Part shown: in pieces, positions 8,767 through 17,638 of the stretch
How the letters are laid out: each line of letters starts with the position of its first letter
How positions within the stretch are numbered: the first letter of the stretch is position 1
Origin: Pseudomonas alcaligenes
GTDB taxonomy: Bacteria; Pseudomonadota; Gammaproteobacteria; Pseudomonadales; Pseudomonadaceae
NCBI RefSeq assembly: GCF_014490745.1
Contig: NZ_LZEU01000001.1
Location: 2,259,501 to 2,323,500, forward strand
Length of the DNA: 64,000 nt
Direction: 5' to 3'
Notes under the pieces: model-generated
The model's input: the letters and a program-made list of their open reading frames with translations, nothing else
Database searches by the model: none
What the model was told of the DNA's origin: nothing
Position numbers and translations under genes: made by a program

Positions 8767-9444
8767 ATGAGTGAGCAAGGCCAGACGGGGCCGCAGGTGA
8801 GCAGCGGGCAGGATCTGCCTGCTCTGCACGAGCTGATCGCCTGCCACGAGTGCGACCTGCTGATGTACCACCCGCATCTGGGCGAGGAGCAGAAGGCCAA
8901 CTGCCCGCGCTGCGGCTACGAACTGCTGGTACATCGCCGGCAGATGCGCCGGCGCTCGCTGGCCTTGGTGCTGACTGCGCTGCTGCTGTTCGTGCCGGCC
9001 AACTTCCTGCCGATCATCAGTCTCAACCTGCTTGGCCAGAATGCCGTGGACACGGTCTGGACTGGGGTGCTCGGCCTCTACTCCAGCGGCATGCAGGGAG
9101 TGGCCCTAGTGGTACTGCTGTGCAGCATGCTGGTACCGCTGATCAAGCTGCTGTGCCAGTTGTTCGTCCTCCTGAGCATGCCGTACCCGGCCCTGCGCCC
9201 GCAGGGCATACAGCTCTACCGGGCCTACCACCACCTGCGTGAGTGGGGCATGCTCGAGGTCTACCTGTTCGGCATCCTGGTCTCCATCGTCAAGCTCAAG
9301 GACATGGCCGACCTGCACCTGGGAGTGGGCCTGGCCTGCTTCGTCGGGCTGATGCTGGCCCAGGTCTGGCTGGAGGTGACGATGTCGCCGCACCAGGTGT
9401 GGGATGCCCTGAGCGAGGAGGAGGCCGGCGATGCGCGCACTTGA
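8767..9444 (+). CDS. PqiA-type membrane protein, first copy
   Basis: 225 residues. An N-terminal zinc-ribbon-like segment (CHEC ... CPRCGYE) is followed by four hydrophobic helices with the PqiA signature FVPANFLPIISLNLLG. It corresponds to one half of E. coli PqiA/YebS, inner-membrane partners of MCE-type lipid-transport proteins. It overlaps the next gene, which encodes the second half, by 14 bases, so the two form a coupled pair. The usual pqiB/mlaD-like partner is not downstream. Confidence 0.85.
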   Translation: MSEQGQTGPQVSSGQDLPALHELIACHECDLLMYHPHLGEEQKANCPRCGYELLVHRRQMRRRSLALVLTALLLFVPANFLPIISLNLLGQNAVDTVWTGVLGLYSSGMQGVALVVLLCSMLVPLIKLLCQLFVLLSMPYPALRPQGIQLYRAYHHLREWGMLEVYLFGILVSIVKLKDMADLHLGVGLACFVGLMLAQVWLEVTMSPHQVWDALSEEEAGDART

Positions 9445-10060
9445 TGCCGGCATCCTGGTGTGCGGCGAATGCCACCAGCTGGAATACCTGCGCGAAGGCG
9501 AGGAGCAGCACTGCGCCCGCTGTGGCGCGCACCTGCACATACGCCGACCGAACAGTCTGGCGCGCACCTGGGCGCTGCTGATCACCGCCGCCATCCTGTA
9601 CATCCCGGCCAACCTGCTGCCGATCATGACGGTGAACTTCCTCGGCAGCGGCATGCCGGCGACCATCATGGAGGGGGTAATCGAGCTGATTCAGGCCGAC
9701 ATGCTGCCGATCGCCCTGGTGGTATTCGTCGCCAGTGTCCTGGTGCCGACCTTCAAACTGGTCGGCATCGCCTCGCTGCTCTATTCGGTGCAGCGGCGCC
9801 AGCCGATGTCGGCGCGCCAGCGCATCCTGATGTACCGATTCATCGAATGGATCGGGCGCTGGTCGATGCTCGATATCTTCGTCATCGCCATCCTGGTGGC
9901 GCTGGTCAACTTCGGTAACCTGGCTAGCATCGAAGCCGGCCTGGGCGCTGCGGCCTTCTGCCTGGTGGTGATCCTGACCATGCTGGCGGCGGTGACCTTC
10001 GACCCGCGGCTGATCTGGGACAACACCTTCGACGCCGAAGACGACGGCGACGCCGACTAA
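9431..10060 (+). CDS. PqiA-type membrane protein, second copy
   Basis: 209 residues with the same architecture as its upstream neighbour: cysteine pairs (CGEC ... CARCGAH), then four membrane helices including YIPANLLPIMTVNFLG. The two genes look like a split PqiA/YebS. Ends four bases inside the 3' end of the convergent LysR gene. No MCE-domain gene is present on either side. Paraquat inducibility cannot be judged from sequence; no SoxR-type site was noticed. Confidence 0.85.
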   Translation: MRALDAGILVCGECHQLEYLREGEEQHCARCGAHLHIRRPNSLARTWALLITAAILYIPANLLPIMTVNFLGSGMPATIMEGVIELIQADMLPIALVVFVASVLVPTFKLVGIASLLYSVQRRQPMSARQRILMYRFIEWIGRWSMLDIFVIAILVALVNFGNLASIEAGLGAAAFCLVVILTMLAAVTFDPRLIWDNTFDAEDDGDAD

Positions 10061-10929
10061 CCCGGCGCCGCCTGCACCTCGCTCAGTAGTTCGATAAAGG
10101 CCTTGAGTGCCGGCGTGCGGGTGCCGCGCCGCCACAGCAGCCAGGTCACGGCCGGGCCATGCTCGGCATCCAGGCTGTGGGCCTGCACGCTGTGCCGCCC
10201 GCTGAGGCTGTCGAACATCATCCGTGGCACCAGGGCCACGCCGGCACCGGCTGCCACGCAGGCGAGCATGCCGTGGTAGGACTCCATCTCGACGATCTTG
10301 CCCGGTAGGGTCTGGCTGGCGGCGAACCAGTGTTCGAAACGGCGCCGGTAGGAGCAGGTGTCGCGGAAGGCGAACAGGGTGGCGCCGGCCACATCACGGG
10401 CATCGTGCACCGGGCCATGGGCGCTGCTGGTTATCAGTACCAGTTCCTCGCTGAAGGCCGGCACGCCGTCCAGCTGCGGGTGGTTCAGCGGGCCGTCGGC
10501 GAAGGCCGCGCTGAAACGCCCGGACAGTACCCCGTCGAGCATTTCCCCGGAAGGCCCGGTGGACAGCTCCAGCTGCACCTTGGGGTGGCACTGGTGGTAG
10601 CGCGCCAGCAGCGGCGGGATGCGCACCGCCGCAGTGCTGTCCATCGAGCCGAGGACGAAGCGCCCCTGCGGTTCCTCGCCGCTGGCCACCTGGCGCGCCT
10701 CGGCGGCCAGTTCGAGGATGCGCTCGGCATAGTCGAGAAAGCTCACCCCGGTGGCCGACAGGCGCAGGCGCAGTTTCTCCCGGATAAACAGCTCGGCACC
10801 GAGCTCGGCCTCCAGTTGCTTGATCCGCGTGGTCAGGTTGGAGGGCACCCGGTGCAGGCGTTCGGCGGCCTGGGTGATGCTGCCGGTCTGCGCCACGGCG
10901 CGGAAGATTTCCAGCTGGGCCAGTTCCAT
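10057..10929 (-). CDS. LysR-family transcriptional regulator
   Basis: 290 residues. The N-terminal winged helix-turn-helix (AQLEIFRAVAQTGSITQAAERL, with recognition helix VPSNLTTRIKQLE) is followed by a LysR substrate-binding domain. The gene is divergent from the succinate-semialdehyde dehydrogenase gene with a 100-base intergenic region, the usual arrangement for a LysR protein controlling its neighbour. The inducer is unknown. A C-terminal hydrophilic tail ends at AAPG. Confidence 0.88.
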   Translation of the reverse strand: MELAQLEIFRAVAQTGSITQAAERLHRVPSNLTTRIKQLEAELGAELFIREKLRLRLSATGVSFLDYAERILELAAEARQVASGEEPQGRFVLGSMDSTAAVRIPPLLARYHQCHPKVQLELSTGPSGEMLDGVLSGRFSAAFADGPLNHPQLDGVPAFSEELVLITSSAHGPVHDARDVAGATLFAFRDTCSYRRRFEHWFAASQTLPGKIVEMESYHGMLACVAAGAGVALVPRMMFDSLSGRHSVQAHSLDAEHGPAVTWLLWRRGTRTPALKAFIELLSEVQAAPG

Positions 10930-11029
10930 TTTCTCTCTTGGAGAATGATTCGTTCTTGATTATTCATTTTACGTGAAATAAGGGCCAGCTTACTGTCTGC
11001 CCATTCCAGCCAGAGTCTGTGAGGACAGC

Positions 11030-12409
11030 ATGAGCCAGACCGCCGCCATATCCCGTAACCCTGCCACTGGCGAGGAAATCGCCCGTTACCCGTTCCAGGA
11101 TGGCGCCGCCCTGGAGCACAGCCTGCAGCGCGTGCACAGCGGCTTCCAGCACTGGCGCGACACGCCGCTGGCTGCCCGTGCCGAGGCCCTGCGCCGCATG
11201 GCCCGGGCCCTGCGCGAGCAGGCCGAAGAACTGGCGCGCTGCGGCAGCAGCGAGATGGGCATGCCGATCAGCCAGGCGCGGGCCGAGGTTGCCAAGTGCG
11301 CGGCCCTCTGCGACTGGTACGCCGAGCATGGCCCGGCCATGCTGGCCGAGGAACCAACCTCGGTGGAGGAAGACCGCGCCCGCATCGCCTACCTGCCGCT
11401 TGGCGCGGTGCTGGCGGTGATGCCCTGGAACTTCCCGTTCTGGCAGGTGATGCGCGGTGCCGTGCCGATCATCCTCGGCGGCAACAGCTACCTGCTCAAG
11501 CACGCGCCCAACGTGATGGGCTGCGCCACGCTGCTGGCCCGGGTCTGGCACGCCAGCGGCCTGCCGGACGGAGTGTTCGAGCTGCTCAATGTCACCCCCG
11601 ATCTGGTTTCGCGCGCCATTGCTGACCCGCGCATCGCCGCGGTTGCGGTGACGGGCAGCGTCGGTGCCGGCGCGGCGATTGCCGCCCAGGCCGGTGCTGC
11701 CCTGAAGAAATGCGTGCTCGAACTGGGCGGCTCCGATCCTTTCATCGTGCTGGCCGATGCCGACCTCGACGAAGCGGTAAAGGCGGCCGTGGTCGGGCGC
11801 TTCCAGAACAACGGGCAGATCTGCATCGCCGCCAAGCGCATCATTCTCGAGGCGCCGATCGCCGCCGACTTCACCCGCCGTTTCGTCGCCGCGGTGGCGG
11901 CGCTGAAGATCGGTGATCCGCAGGACGCAGCCACCTATCTCGGGCCCATGGCCCGTGCCGATCTGCGCGACGAGCTGCATGGCCAGGTCTGCGCGACCCT
12001 GGAAGAGGGCGCCGAACTGCTGCTCGGCGGCCAGCCGCTGGCGGGGCCGGGCAACTACTACGCGCCGACTGTGCTGGGCGGAGTGCGCCCGGGGATGACC
12101 AGTTTCCGCCGGGAAGTATTCGGCCCGGTGGCCTCGCTGATCGAGGCGCGCGATGCCGAGCACGCCATCGAACTGGCCAACGACAGCGAGTTCGGCCTCG
12201 GCGGCAGCCTGTGGAGCGCCGATGTCGAGCAGGCTCAGCGCCTGGCCCGGCGCATTGTCAGCGGCGCGGTGTTCATCAACGGCTACGCCGCCTCCGACTC
12301 GCGGGTGCCAATCGGCGGGGTGAAGAAGAGCGGTTTCGGCCGCGAGCTGTCGCACTTCGGGTTGCGCGAGTTCCTCAACGTGCAAATGGTCTGGCGCGAC
12401 CGCCGCTGA
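11030..12409 (+). CDS. sad: NAD-dependent succinate-semialdehyde dehydrogenase (Sad/YneI type)
   Basis: 459 residues of the aldehyde dehydrogenase superfamily. Motifs: cofactor-binding MPWNFPFWQVMRGAVP, glutamate in LELGGSDPF, catalytic cysteine in NNGQICIAAKR, and the C-terminal KKSGFGRELSHFGLREF. The long invariant blocks AEVAKCAALCDWYAEHGPAM and LLKHAPNVMGCA are those of E. coli Sad (YneI) rather than GabD, so oxidation of succinate semialdehyde to succinate with NAD+ is the likely reaction. Divergent from a LysR gene that probably regulates it. Confidence 0.88.
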   Translation: MSQTAAISRNPATGEEIARYPFQDGAALEHSLQRVHSGFQHWRDTPLAARAEALRRMARALREQAEELARCGSSEMGMPISQARAEVAKCAALCDWYAEHGPAMLAEEPTSVEEDRARIAYLPLGAVLAVMPWNFPFWQVMRGAVPIILGGNSYLLKHAPNVMGCATLLARVWHASGLPDGVFELLNVTPDLVSRAIADPRIAAVAVTGSVGAGAAIAAQAGAALKKCVLELGGSDPFIVLADADLDEAVKAAVVGRFQNNGQICIAAKRIILEAPIAADFTRRFVAAVAALKIGDPQDAATYLGPMARADLRDELHGQVCATLEEGAELLLGGQPLAGPGNYYAPTVLGGVRPGMTSFRREVFGPVASLIEARDAEHAIELANDSEFGLGGSLWSADVEQAQRLARRIVSGAVFINGYAASDSRVPIGGVKKSGFGRELSHFGLREFLNVQMVWRDRR

Positions 12410-12414
12410 ATGCC

Positions 12415-13599
12415 TCAGCCCGGCTGGCCATCGACCCGCGGCTGGCAGAGCAGCGCCGCGTAGTGGCGCAGGAACAGCATGAAGGCGACTGCCCAGGCCA
12501 GTGCCGCCAGCCACAGCCCGGCGGGCAGCAGGGCGGCCAGCACTACCCGGCAGGCGGCGCCGAGGTGCAGGCTGGCGAAGGCCCAGGCGATTGCCGGCGC
12601 CGGCTGTAGCGGGCGGCCGGTGTGGCCCAGGCTGACCCGCGCCAGCATCGCCAGGATCATCCCGCCCATGCCGCCGACTGCCAGGGCGTGGCTGGCCAGG
12701 CTGGGCTGCCTCAGCCAGCCCAGGTGCCAGGCGGCCATGCCCAGGGCGGCCACGGCCAGCCAGGCATAGGCCAGGTGCAGCGACCATAGCAACGGCACGC
12801 GCCAGATCCCCGGCTGATACCAGCGCCACAGGCGCAAGCCATGCAGGCTGGCTATCAGCAGGAACAGCGGCGCCAGCCAGGGCTGCGCCTGCAGGCCCAC
12901 GCCGCTGGCGGTCAGCCCTGCCACCAGCAGTGCGGCGCCCAGGCCGAGGCGATCCAGCCGCGGGGCAGGGCGTGGTGCCTGCGTTAGGCCCAGGCCGCGC
13001 TGGGTGAAGAAGGGAATGACCCGCCCGCCGATGATGCCGATCAACGCCGCCACCAGCCACAAGGCCGCCAGCACGCCACGCCGCTGCAGGTGGTCGTCGG
13101 CCTGTGCCAAGCCATAGAGCGTCTCGGCCTGACACAGGCTCAGCAGCCCGAGCACCAGCACCAGCGGGTAGTTGTGGCGCTGCCGTGCGGCATGCAGGCG
13201 GACACCGAGAACCACCGCCAGCAGCGGTAGAAAAGCCAGCTGCAGGGGGATCAGTACGGCCAGCGGCGGTTGCAGCAGCCAGGCCAGGCGCGCCGCCAGC
13301 CAGACTCCGAACAGCAGCATCAGCGGCCGGCCGCGCAGGCCGGGGTGGTTCGTCCAGTTCTGCACGGCGGTGAGCAGGAAGCCGGCGATGATCGCCGCGC
13401 CGAAACCGAACGGCATCTCGTGGCGGTGCCAGACCAGGCTGCCGCCGACGGGCTGCCACTGCAGCCAGCCGGCCAGCAGGGCGCCCCAGGCGGCGATGGC
13501 CAGCACCGCAAAGGCGCTGCCGGCGAGGAAGAACGGGCGAAAGCCCAGGCGCCAGAGCGGCTGGATCTGCAGGCCGGCACCAGGTTCAGAAAGCAGCAT
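12415..13599 (-). CDS. nnrS: NnrS-family heme/copper membrane protein
   Basis: About 394 residues with roughly twelve hydrophobic segments. Typical NnrS blocks: WRLGFRPFFL at the N-terminus, WHRHEMPFGFGAAIIAGFLLTAVQNW, and GGRVIPFFTQRG. NnrS proteins are associated with resistance to nitrosative stress. The ATG at 13599 is preferred because GGAG lies upstream; a GTG two codons earlier is possible. It overlaps the 3' end of ppyR by about 14 bases and lies in the fhp neighbourhood, as in P. aeruginosa PA2662-PA2665. Confidence 0.9.
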   Translation of the reverse strand: MLLSEPGAGLQIQPLWRLGFRPFFLAGSAFAVLAIAAWGALLAGWLQWQPVGGSLVWHRHEMPFGFGAAIIAGFLLTAVQNWTNHPGLRGRPLMLLFGVWLAARLAWLLQPPLAVLIPLQLAFLPLLAVVLGVRLHAARQRHNYPLVLVLGLLSLCQAETLYGLAQADDHLQRRGVLAALWLVAALIGIIGGRVIPFFTQRGLGLTQAPRPAPRLDRLGLGAALLVAGLTASGVGLQAQPWLAPLFLLIASLHGLRLWRWYQPGIWRVPLLWSLHLAYAWLAVAALGMAAWHLGWLRQPSLASHALAVGGMGGMILAMLARVSLGHTGRPLQPAPAIAWAFASLHLGAACRVVLAALLPAGLWLAALAWAVAFMLFLRHYAALLCQPRVDGQPG

Positions 13600-13846
13600 G
13601 GGCACACTCCGCCGGCGTCGCGCGGCGCAGCTGGTAGGCGGCCAGCAGGCGCATCACGTAGCCGATCTTGATGGCCGTCGGGCCGAGGATGGTCAGGGCA
13701 TGGGCCCCGACCAGCTCGACGATGCTCAGCTGCAGATCGAGTACATAGGCCAGGGCGATGCCGACCAGCAGCATGGCCAGACCGGCAGTGAGGGTCAGGC
13801 TGGAAAGGTGCAGCAGGTTACGCGGTTGGCGGATGTAGTCGATCAT
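13586..13846 (-). CDS. ppyR: PpyR-like small membrane protein
   Basis: 86 residues with two hydrophobic helices (about 15-38 and 42-65) and a basic C-terminus. Its place between nnrS and fhp is the conserved position of ppyR (PA2663 type), named in P. aeruginosa as a membrane regulator affecting Psl and pyoverdine genes. The identification is mainly by synteny and size. There is no enzyme motif. Confidence 0.75.
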   Translation of the reverse strand: MIDYIRQPRNLLHLSSLTLTAGLAMLLVGIALAYVLDLQLSIVELVGAHALTILGPTAIKIGYVMRLLAAYQLRRATPAECAHAAF

Positions 13847-13876
13847 GCTGGCAGGCTCCGATCGGTAGGGATGCTT

Positions 13877-15058
13877 TCAGGCTTCCAGCGCGCTGGCCGG
13901 TCCGAAGAACTCGTAGTGGCTTTGCTCCTGCGGTACGCCCAGCTCGCGCAGGTGGCGTTTCACCTGGGCCATGAAGGGTTTGGGACCGAGGAAGTAGGCG
14001 TCCAGGTCGCGCTCGGCGGGCAGCCAGGCATCCAGCAGCTCGCGAGTCAGGAAGCCGCTGGCATGGGCCTGATCCTCGGCCCGCGGTTCGCTGTAGCAGA
14101 AGTAGTGGCGAATCTGCGGGTGCGCCGCGCTCTGCGCCTCGACCCAGTCGCGGAAGGCATGCACCGCGCCGTCACGGGCGCAGTGGATGAAGTGGATCGG
14201 CCGACCGCTGCTGCGCGCGCTGTCGAGCATGGCCAGGGCAGGGGTGATGCCCACGCCGGCACTGATCAGGGCCAGCGGTTTGCTCGACTCGCGCAGCACG
14301 AAGTGGCCGGCCGGCGGGAACAGTTCCAGCCGCGAGCCCACCTGCACCTGCTCGTGCAGGTATGCGGAAACCCGCCCGCCATCCTCGCGTTTGACGCTGA
14401 TGCGGTACTCGCGACCGTTGGCGCCGGCCGACAGCGAATAGTTGCGGCGCACTTCCTGGCCGTCGAACAGCAGGCGCAGGCCGATGTACTGTCCCGGCTG
14501 ATGGGCGATGATCGGTTCGCCGTCGATCGGAGCCAGGTAGAAGGAGGTGATTTCCGCACTCTCCACCTCCTTGCGTACCACGCAGAAGTCGCGACCGCCG
14601 CGCCAGCCGCCCTCGGCCGCGGCGTTGGCGGCGTACTGCTGCTCCTCGGCACCGATCAGGATATCGGCCAGCTGGCCGTAGGCCGCGGCCCAGGCGGCGA
14701 TCACCTCATCGCTGGCGATCTCGGCGCCCAGTACCTCGCGGATGGCGCGCAGCAGGCAGGCGCCGACGATCGGGTAGTGCTCGGGCAGGATCTGCAGGGC
14801 GACGTGCTTGCTGACAATCTGCCCGACCAGCGGGCCCAGCGCTTCCAGTTTGTCGATGTGGCGGGCATACATCAGCACGCCATTGGCCAGGGCGCGCTGC
14901 TGATCGCCGCTGGCCTGGTGAGCCTGGTTGAACAGCGGGCGCACCTCGGGGTACTCACTCAGCATCATCTGGTAGAAGTGGCGGGTAAGGGCCTCGCCAC
15001 CGCTTTCCAGCAGCGGAACGGTGGCTTTGATGATGGCGCGTTGTTGTTCGGACAGCAT
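13877..15058 (-). CDS. fhp: Flavohemoglobin, nitric oxide dioxygenase
   Basis: 393 residues. The N-terminal globin domain (1-~140) has the proximal histidine region SKHVALQILPEHYPIVG. An FAD domain follows with the RxYSxS motif (RRNYSLSAG), then an NAD domain with GVGITPALAML and the C-terminal YFLGPKPFM. It oxidises NO to nitrate using O2 and NADH. The start MLSEQQRAIIKATV is the family start; a longer frame is rejected. Expression should depend on the sigma-54 promoter at 15129-15146 and on FhpR, encoded divergently. Confidence 0.97.
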   Translation of the reverse strand: MLSEQQRAIIKATVPLLESGGEALTRHFYQMMLSEYPEVRPLFNQAHQASGDQQRALANGVLMYARHIDKLEALGPLVGQIVSKHVALQILPEHYPIVGACLLRAIREVLGAEIASDEVIAAWAAAYGQLADILIGAEEQQYAANAAAEGGWRGGRDFCVVRKEVESAEITSFYLAPIDGEPIIAHQPGQYIGLRLLFDGQEVRRNYSLSAGANGREYRISVKREDGGRVSAYLHEQVQVGSRLELFPPAGHFVLRESSKPLALISAGVGITPALAMLDSARSSGRPIHFIHCARDGAVHAFRDWVEAQSAAHPQIRHYFCYSEPRAEDQAHASGFLTRELLDAWLPAERDLDAYFLGPKPFMAQVKRHLRELGVPQEQSHYEFFGPASALEA

Positions 15059-15128
15059 GGCAATCTCCTCTGGGGCACTATTGGTCGGATCGACCCTGAG
15101 CGTGCTAGCGTTAGGGATATCCTGGTTT

Positions 15129-15146
15129 ATCAGGAAGCGTGCCAAT
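15129..15146 (-). promoter_or_regulatory. Sigma-54 (-24/-12) promoter of fhp
   Basis: On the minus strand the sequence reads TTGGCACGCTTCCTGATA. This gives the -24 GG within TGGCACG and a -12 element TGA that departs slightly from the TTGC consensus, with the normal GG-N10-G spacing. Transcription would start near 15117, leaving a leader of about 60 bases before the fhp ATG. It fits a flavohemoglobin controlled by a sigma-54 activator encoded next door. Confidence 0.8.
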
Positions 15147-15186
15147 TTTTATTTCCTTTAAATTCAGTTATTTATGTTTTTATTAG

Positions 15187-15241
15187 GTCAATTTGACTCG
15201 TGTATTTTCGAGTCCGATTGACTCCAAAGAGTCGAAATGAC
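15187..15241. promoter_or_regulatory. Three GT-N7-AC enhancer sites for FhpR
   Basis: Three matches to the NorR-type site lie in the fhp-fhpR intergenic DNA: GTcaatttgAC (15187-15197), GTccgattgAC (15212-15222) and GTcgaaatgAC (15231-15241). They sit about 70-125 bp upstream of the predicted fhp start, suitable for an activator hexamer. The third overlaps the fhpR start codon at 15237, so FhpR binding could also hold back its own gene. Confidence 0.78.
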
Positions 15242-16790
15242 TACAAACACCCTGCTACAGAGTTTTCTCCCGCTGGTGGCGGATCTGTCCCGCGAACTCA
15301 GCGACGAACAGCGTTACGGGCGCCTGTTGGCCGCCGCGCGGCAGCTGTTTCCATGCGATGCGGCGGCGCTGCTGCGCCTCGACGACGATGAGGTACTGCG
15401 CCCGGTGGCGGTCGAAGGGCTGAGCCCGGACACCCTCGGGCGGCGCTTCAAGGCGGCCGAGCACCCGCGTCTGCAGGCGCTGATCGACAACCACCAGCCG
15501 ACCCGTTTCGCCACCGACTGCGAGTTGCCAGACCCCTACGACGGCCTGGTGGAAGGGCATAGCGGGCATCTCGAAGTGCACGACTGCATGGGTTGCCCGC
15601 TGTACCTGGACGACCAGCTGTGGGGGCTGCTGACTCTCGATGCGCTCAATCCGCGGGGCTTCGCCCAGGTCGACCTGGCCAGCCTGCAGGCCTTCGCCAG
15701 CCTGGCTGCGGCCACGGTCAAGGCCAGCGAACGCATCAGCGGCCTGGCCCGGCGGGTGGAGGACGAGCGGCAGCTCAATGAGCTGTACCGCCAGGCCAGC
15801 CAGCAGGCCCGCGAGCTGATCGGCCAGAGCCCGGCGCAGCGCAAGCTGCAGGAGGAGGTGAGGCTGGTCGGCGATAGCCAGCTGACCGTGCTGATCACCG
15901 GCGAAACCGGGGTCGGCAAGGAGCTGGTAGCCGAGGCCATCCACGCTGCCTCGCCACGAGCGCGGCGGCCACTGATCAGCCTCAACTGCGCAGCGCTGCC
16001 GGACACCCTGGTGGAGAGCGAGCTGTTTGGCCATGTGCGCGGCGCCTTCTCCGGGGCGGTCAACGAGCGCAAGGGCAAGTTCGAACTGGCCGATGGCGGC
16101 AGCCTGTTCCTCGACGAGGTGGGTGAGCTGCCGCTGGCGGTACAGGCCAAGCTGCTACGGGTGCTGCAGAGTGGCCAGCTGCAGCGGGTCGGTTCCGATC
16201 GCGAGCACCATGTGGATGTGCGGGTGCTGGCCGCCACCAACCGCGACCTGGCGGCGGAGGTACGGGCAGGGTGCTTCCGTGCCGATCTCTACCACCGCCT
16301 GAGTGTTTACCCGCTGCGAGTGCCGGCACTGCGTGAGCGCGGCCGCGATGTGCTGCTATTGGCGGGCTACTTCCTCGAGGAAAACCGGGCGCGCATGGGC
16401 CTGCGCAGCCTGCGCCTCGGTGGCGAGGCACAGAAAGCGCTGCTGGCTTATTCCTGGCCCGGCAATGTGCGCGAACTGGAGCATCTGATCGGCCGCGCCG
16501 CGCTCAAGGCCCTGGCCAGCCACAGTGAGCGGCCCCGCATTCTCAGCATCGACGAGGCGGCTCTGGATCTGCCGGTGGAACTACCTGCTGCCGACCAGGC
16601 TGAGCCGCTGGCGAGTGTTGTGTCGGATAGCCCGGGCGTCGACTTGCGCAGTGCCGTGGACGCCTACCAGCGCCAGCTGATCGAACAGGCACTGAGCCGG
16701 CACCAGGGCCGATGGGGCGAGGCGGCCCGCGAGCTGGGGCTGGATCGGGCCAACCTCAGCCGCCTGGCCAAACGCCTGGGGCTGCGCTGA
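15237..16790 (+). CDS. fhpR: FhpR, NorR-like NO-responsive sigma-54 activator
   Basis: 517 residues. The N-terminal GAF domain (about 20-165) keeps the residues proposed to hold the non-heme iron of NorR: Arg78 (HPRLQ), Asp99 and Asp102 (LPDPYDGL), Cys117 (HDCMG) and Asp135 (TLDA). A central AAA+ domain has Walker A GETGVGKE (~222-229) and Walker B SLFLDEVGEL. The C-terminal Fis-type helix-turn-helix ends GLDRANLSRLAKRLGL. The sigma-54 contact loop reads GAFSGA (269-274) instead of GAFTGA. Activates fhp in response to nitric oxide. Confidence 0.95.
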   Translation: MTTNTLLQSFLPLVADLSRELSDEQRYGRLLAAARQLFPCDAAALLRLDDDEVLRPVAVEGLSPDTLGRRFKAAEHPRLQALIDNHQPTRFATDCELPDPYDGLVEGHSGHLEVHDCMGCPLYLDDQLWGLLTLDALNPRGFAQVDLASLQAFASLAAATVKASERISGLARRVEDERQLNELYRQASQQARELIGQSPAQRKLQEEVRLVGDSQLTVLITGETGVGKELVAEAIHAASPRARRPLISLNCAALPDTLVESELFGHVRGAFSGAVNERKGKFELADGGSLFLDEVGELPLAVQAKLLRVLQSGQLQRVGSDREHHVDVRVLAATNRDLAAEVRAGCFRADLYHRLSVYPLRVPALRERGRDVLLLAGYFLEENRARMGLRSLRLGGEAQKALLAYSWPGNVRELEHLIGRAALKALASHSERPRILSIDEAALDLPVELPAADQAEPLASVVSDSPGVDLRSAVDAYQRQLIEQALSRHQGRWGEAARELGLDRANLSRLAKRLGLR

Positions 16791-16795
16791 GTTCG

Positions 16796-17488
16796 TCAGC
16801 TACTGGCGAAGTCGACGGCGGCCTGGGCGTGCAGGAAGGTCGAATCGAACACCGCCAGCTCGCCGTCGTCGGCACCGATCAGCAGGCCGATCTCGGTGCA
16901 GCCGAGAATTACCGAATCCGCCCCCGCCGCCTTGCCGCGGGCGATAACGTCGAGAAAGGCCTGGCGCGATTGCGGGCGGACAAGGCCTTGGCACAGCTCG
17001 TTGTAGATCACCTCATGCACCAGGCTGCGATCGTCAGCATCCGGCACCAGGGCCTCGATGGCGAAGCGCGCCGCCAGCCGCTCGCGGTAGAACGCCTGCT
17101 CCATGGTGTAGCGCGTCGCCAGCAGCAGCGGCCGGCGCTTGCCGGCACGCTGCAGGGCCTCGGCGGTGATGTCGACGATGTGCAGCAGCGGCACCTCGAT
17201 GTGCTCAGTCAGCGCCGCGGCAACCTTGTGCATGGTGTTACTGCAGATCAGCACACAGGCCGCGCCGGCGCGCTCCAGCTGCTGAGCGATCTGCGCCAGC
17301 TCGGCGCCGGCCTGATCCCACAGCCCCTGCTGTTGCAGCTCGGCAATCCGGCTGAAATCCACCGAACGCAACAGGATATCGGCCGACACCAGGCCACCAT
17401 GGCGCTGGCGCATACGTTCGTTGATCTCGCGGTAATACACCGCGGTGCTTTCCCAGCTCATGCCGCCAATCAGGCCGATGGTTTTCAC
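16796..17488 (-). CDS. Aspartate/glutamate racemase-family protein
   Basis: 230 residues. The N-terminus IGLIGGMSWESTAVYYREIN is typical of the YgeA-like Asp/Glu/hydantoin racemase family. Two catalytic cysteines are in place: ICSNTMHK (~Cys83) and LGCTEIGLL (~Cys197). PLP-independent interconversion of an amino acid's L and D forms is expected; which amino acid is not clear. Convergent with fhpR, whose stop is 5 bases away. Confidence 0.88.
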   Translation of the reverse strand: MKTIGLIGGMSWESTAVYYREINERMRQRHGGLVSADILLRSVDFSRIAELQQQGLWDQAGAELAQIAQQLERAGAACVLICSNTMHKVAAALTEHIEVPLLHIVDITAEALQRAGKRRPLLLATRYTMEQAFYRERLAARFAIEALVPDADDRSLVHEVIYNELCQGLVRPQSRQAFLDVIARGKAAGADSVILGCTEIGLLIGADDGELAVFDSTFLHAQAAVDFASS

Positions 17489-17638
17489 AGACAGTTGCCT
17501 CGTTGCTGGAGGGGGAAGGAGGGCACTGCCGCAGTGCTCTGTGCATGATTCTTGTCAATAAAGCTGCCCACGCAAAGGCGCGCGTTGGCGAACGTGAACG
17601 CCAGTGCAAACCTGGAGCCGGCAGCTCTGGCCCGGGAA

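Noticed and set aside
10964..13459. 831-codon open frame on the minus strand across sad and nnrS
   Set aside because: It runs antisense to sad and out of frame with nnrS, is Arg/Gly/Ala-rich low-complexity in translation, and has no motif.
13172..15196. 674-codon open frame on the plus strand across nnrS, ppyR and fhp
   Set aside because: Antisense shadow of three well-supported minus-strand genes; composition not protein-like.
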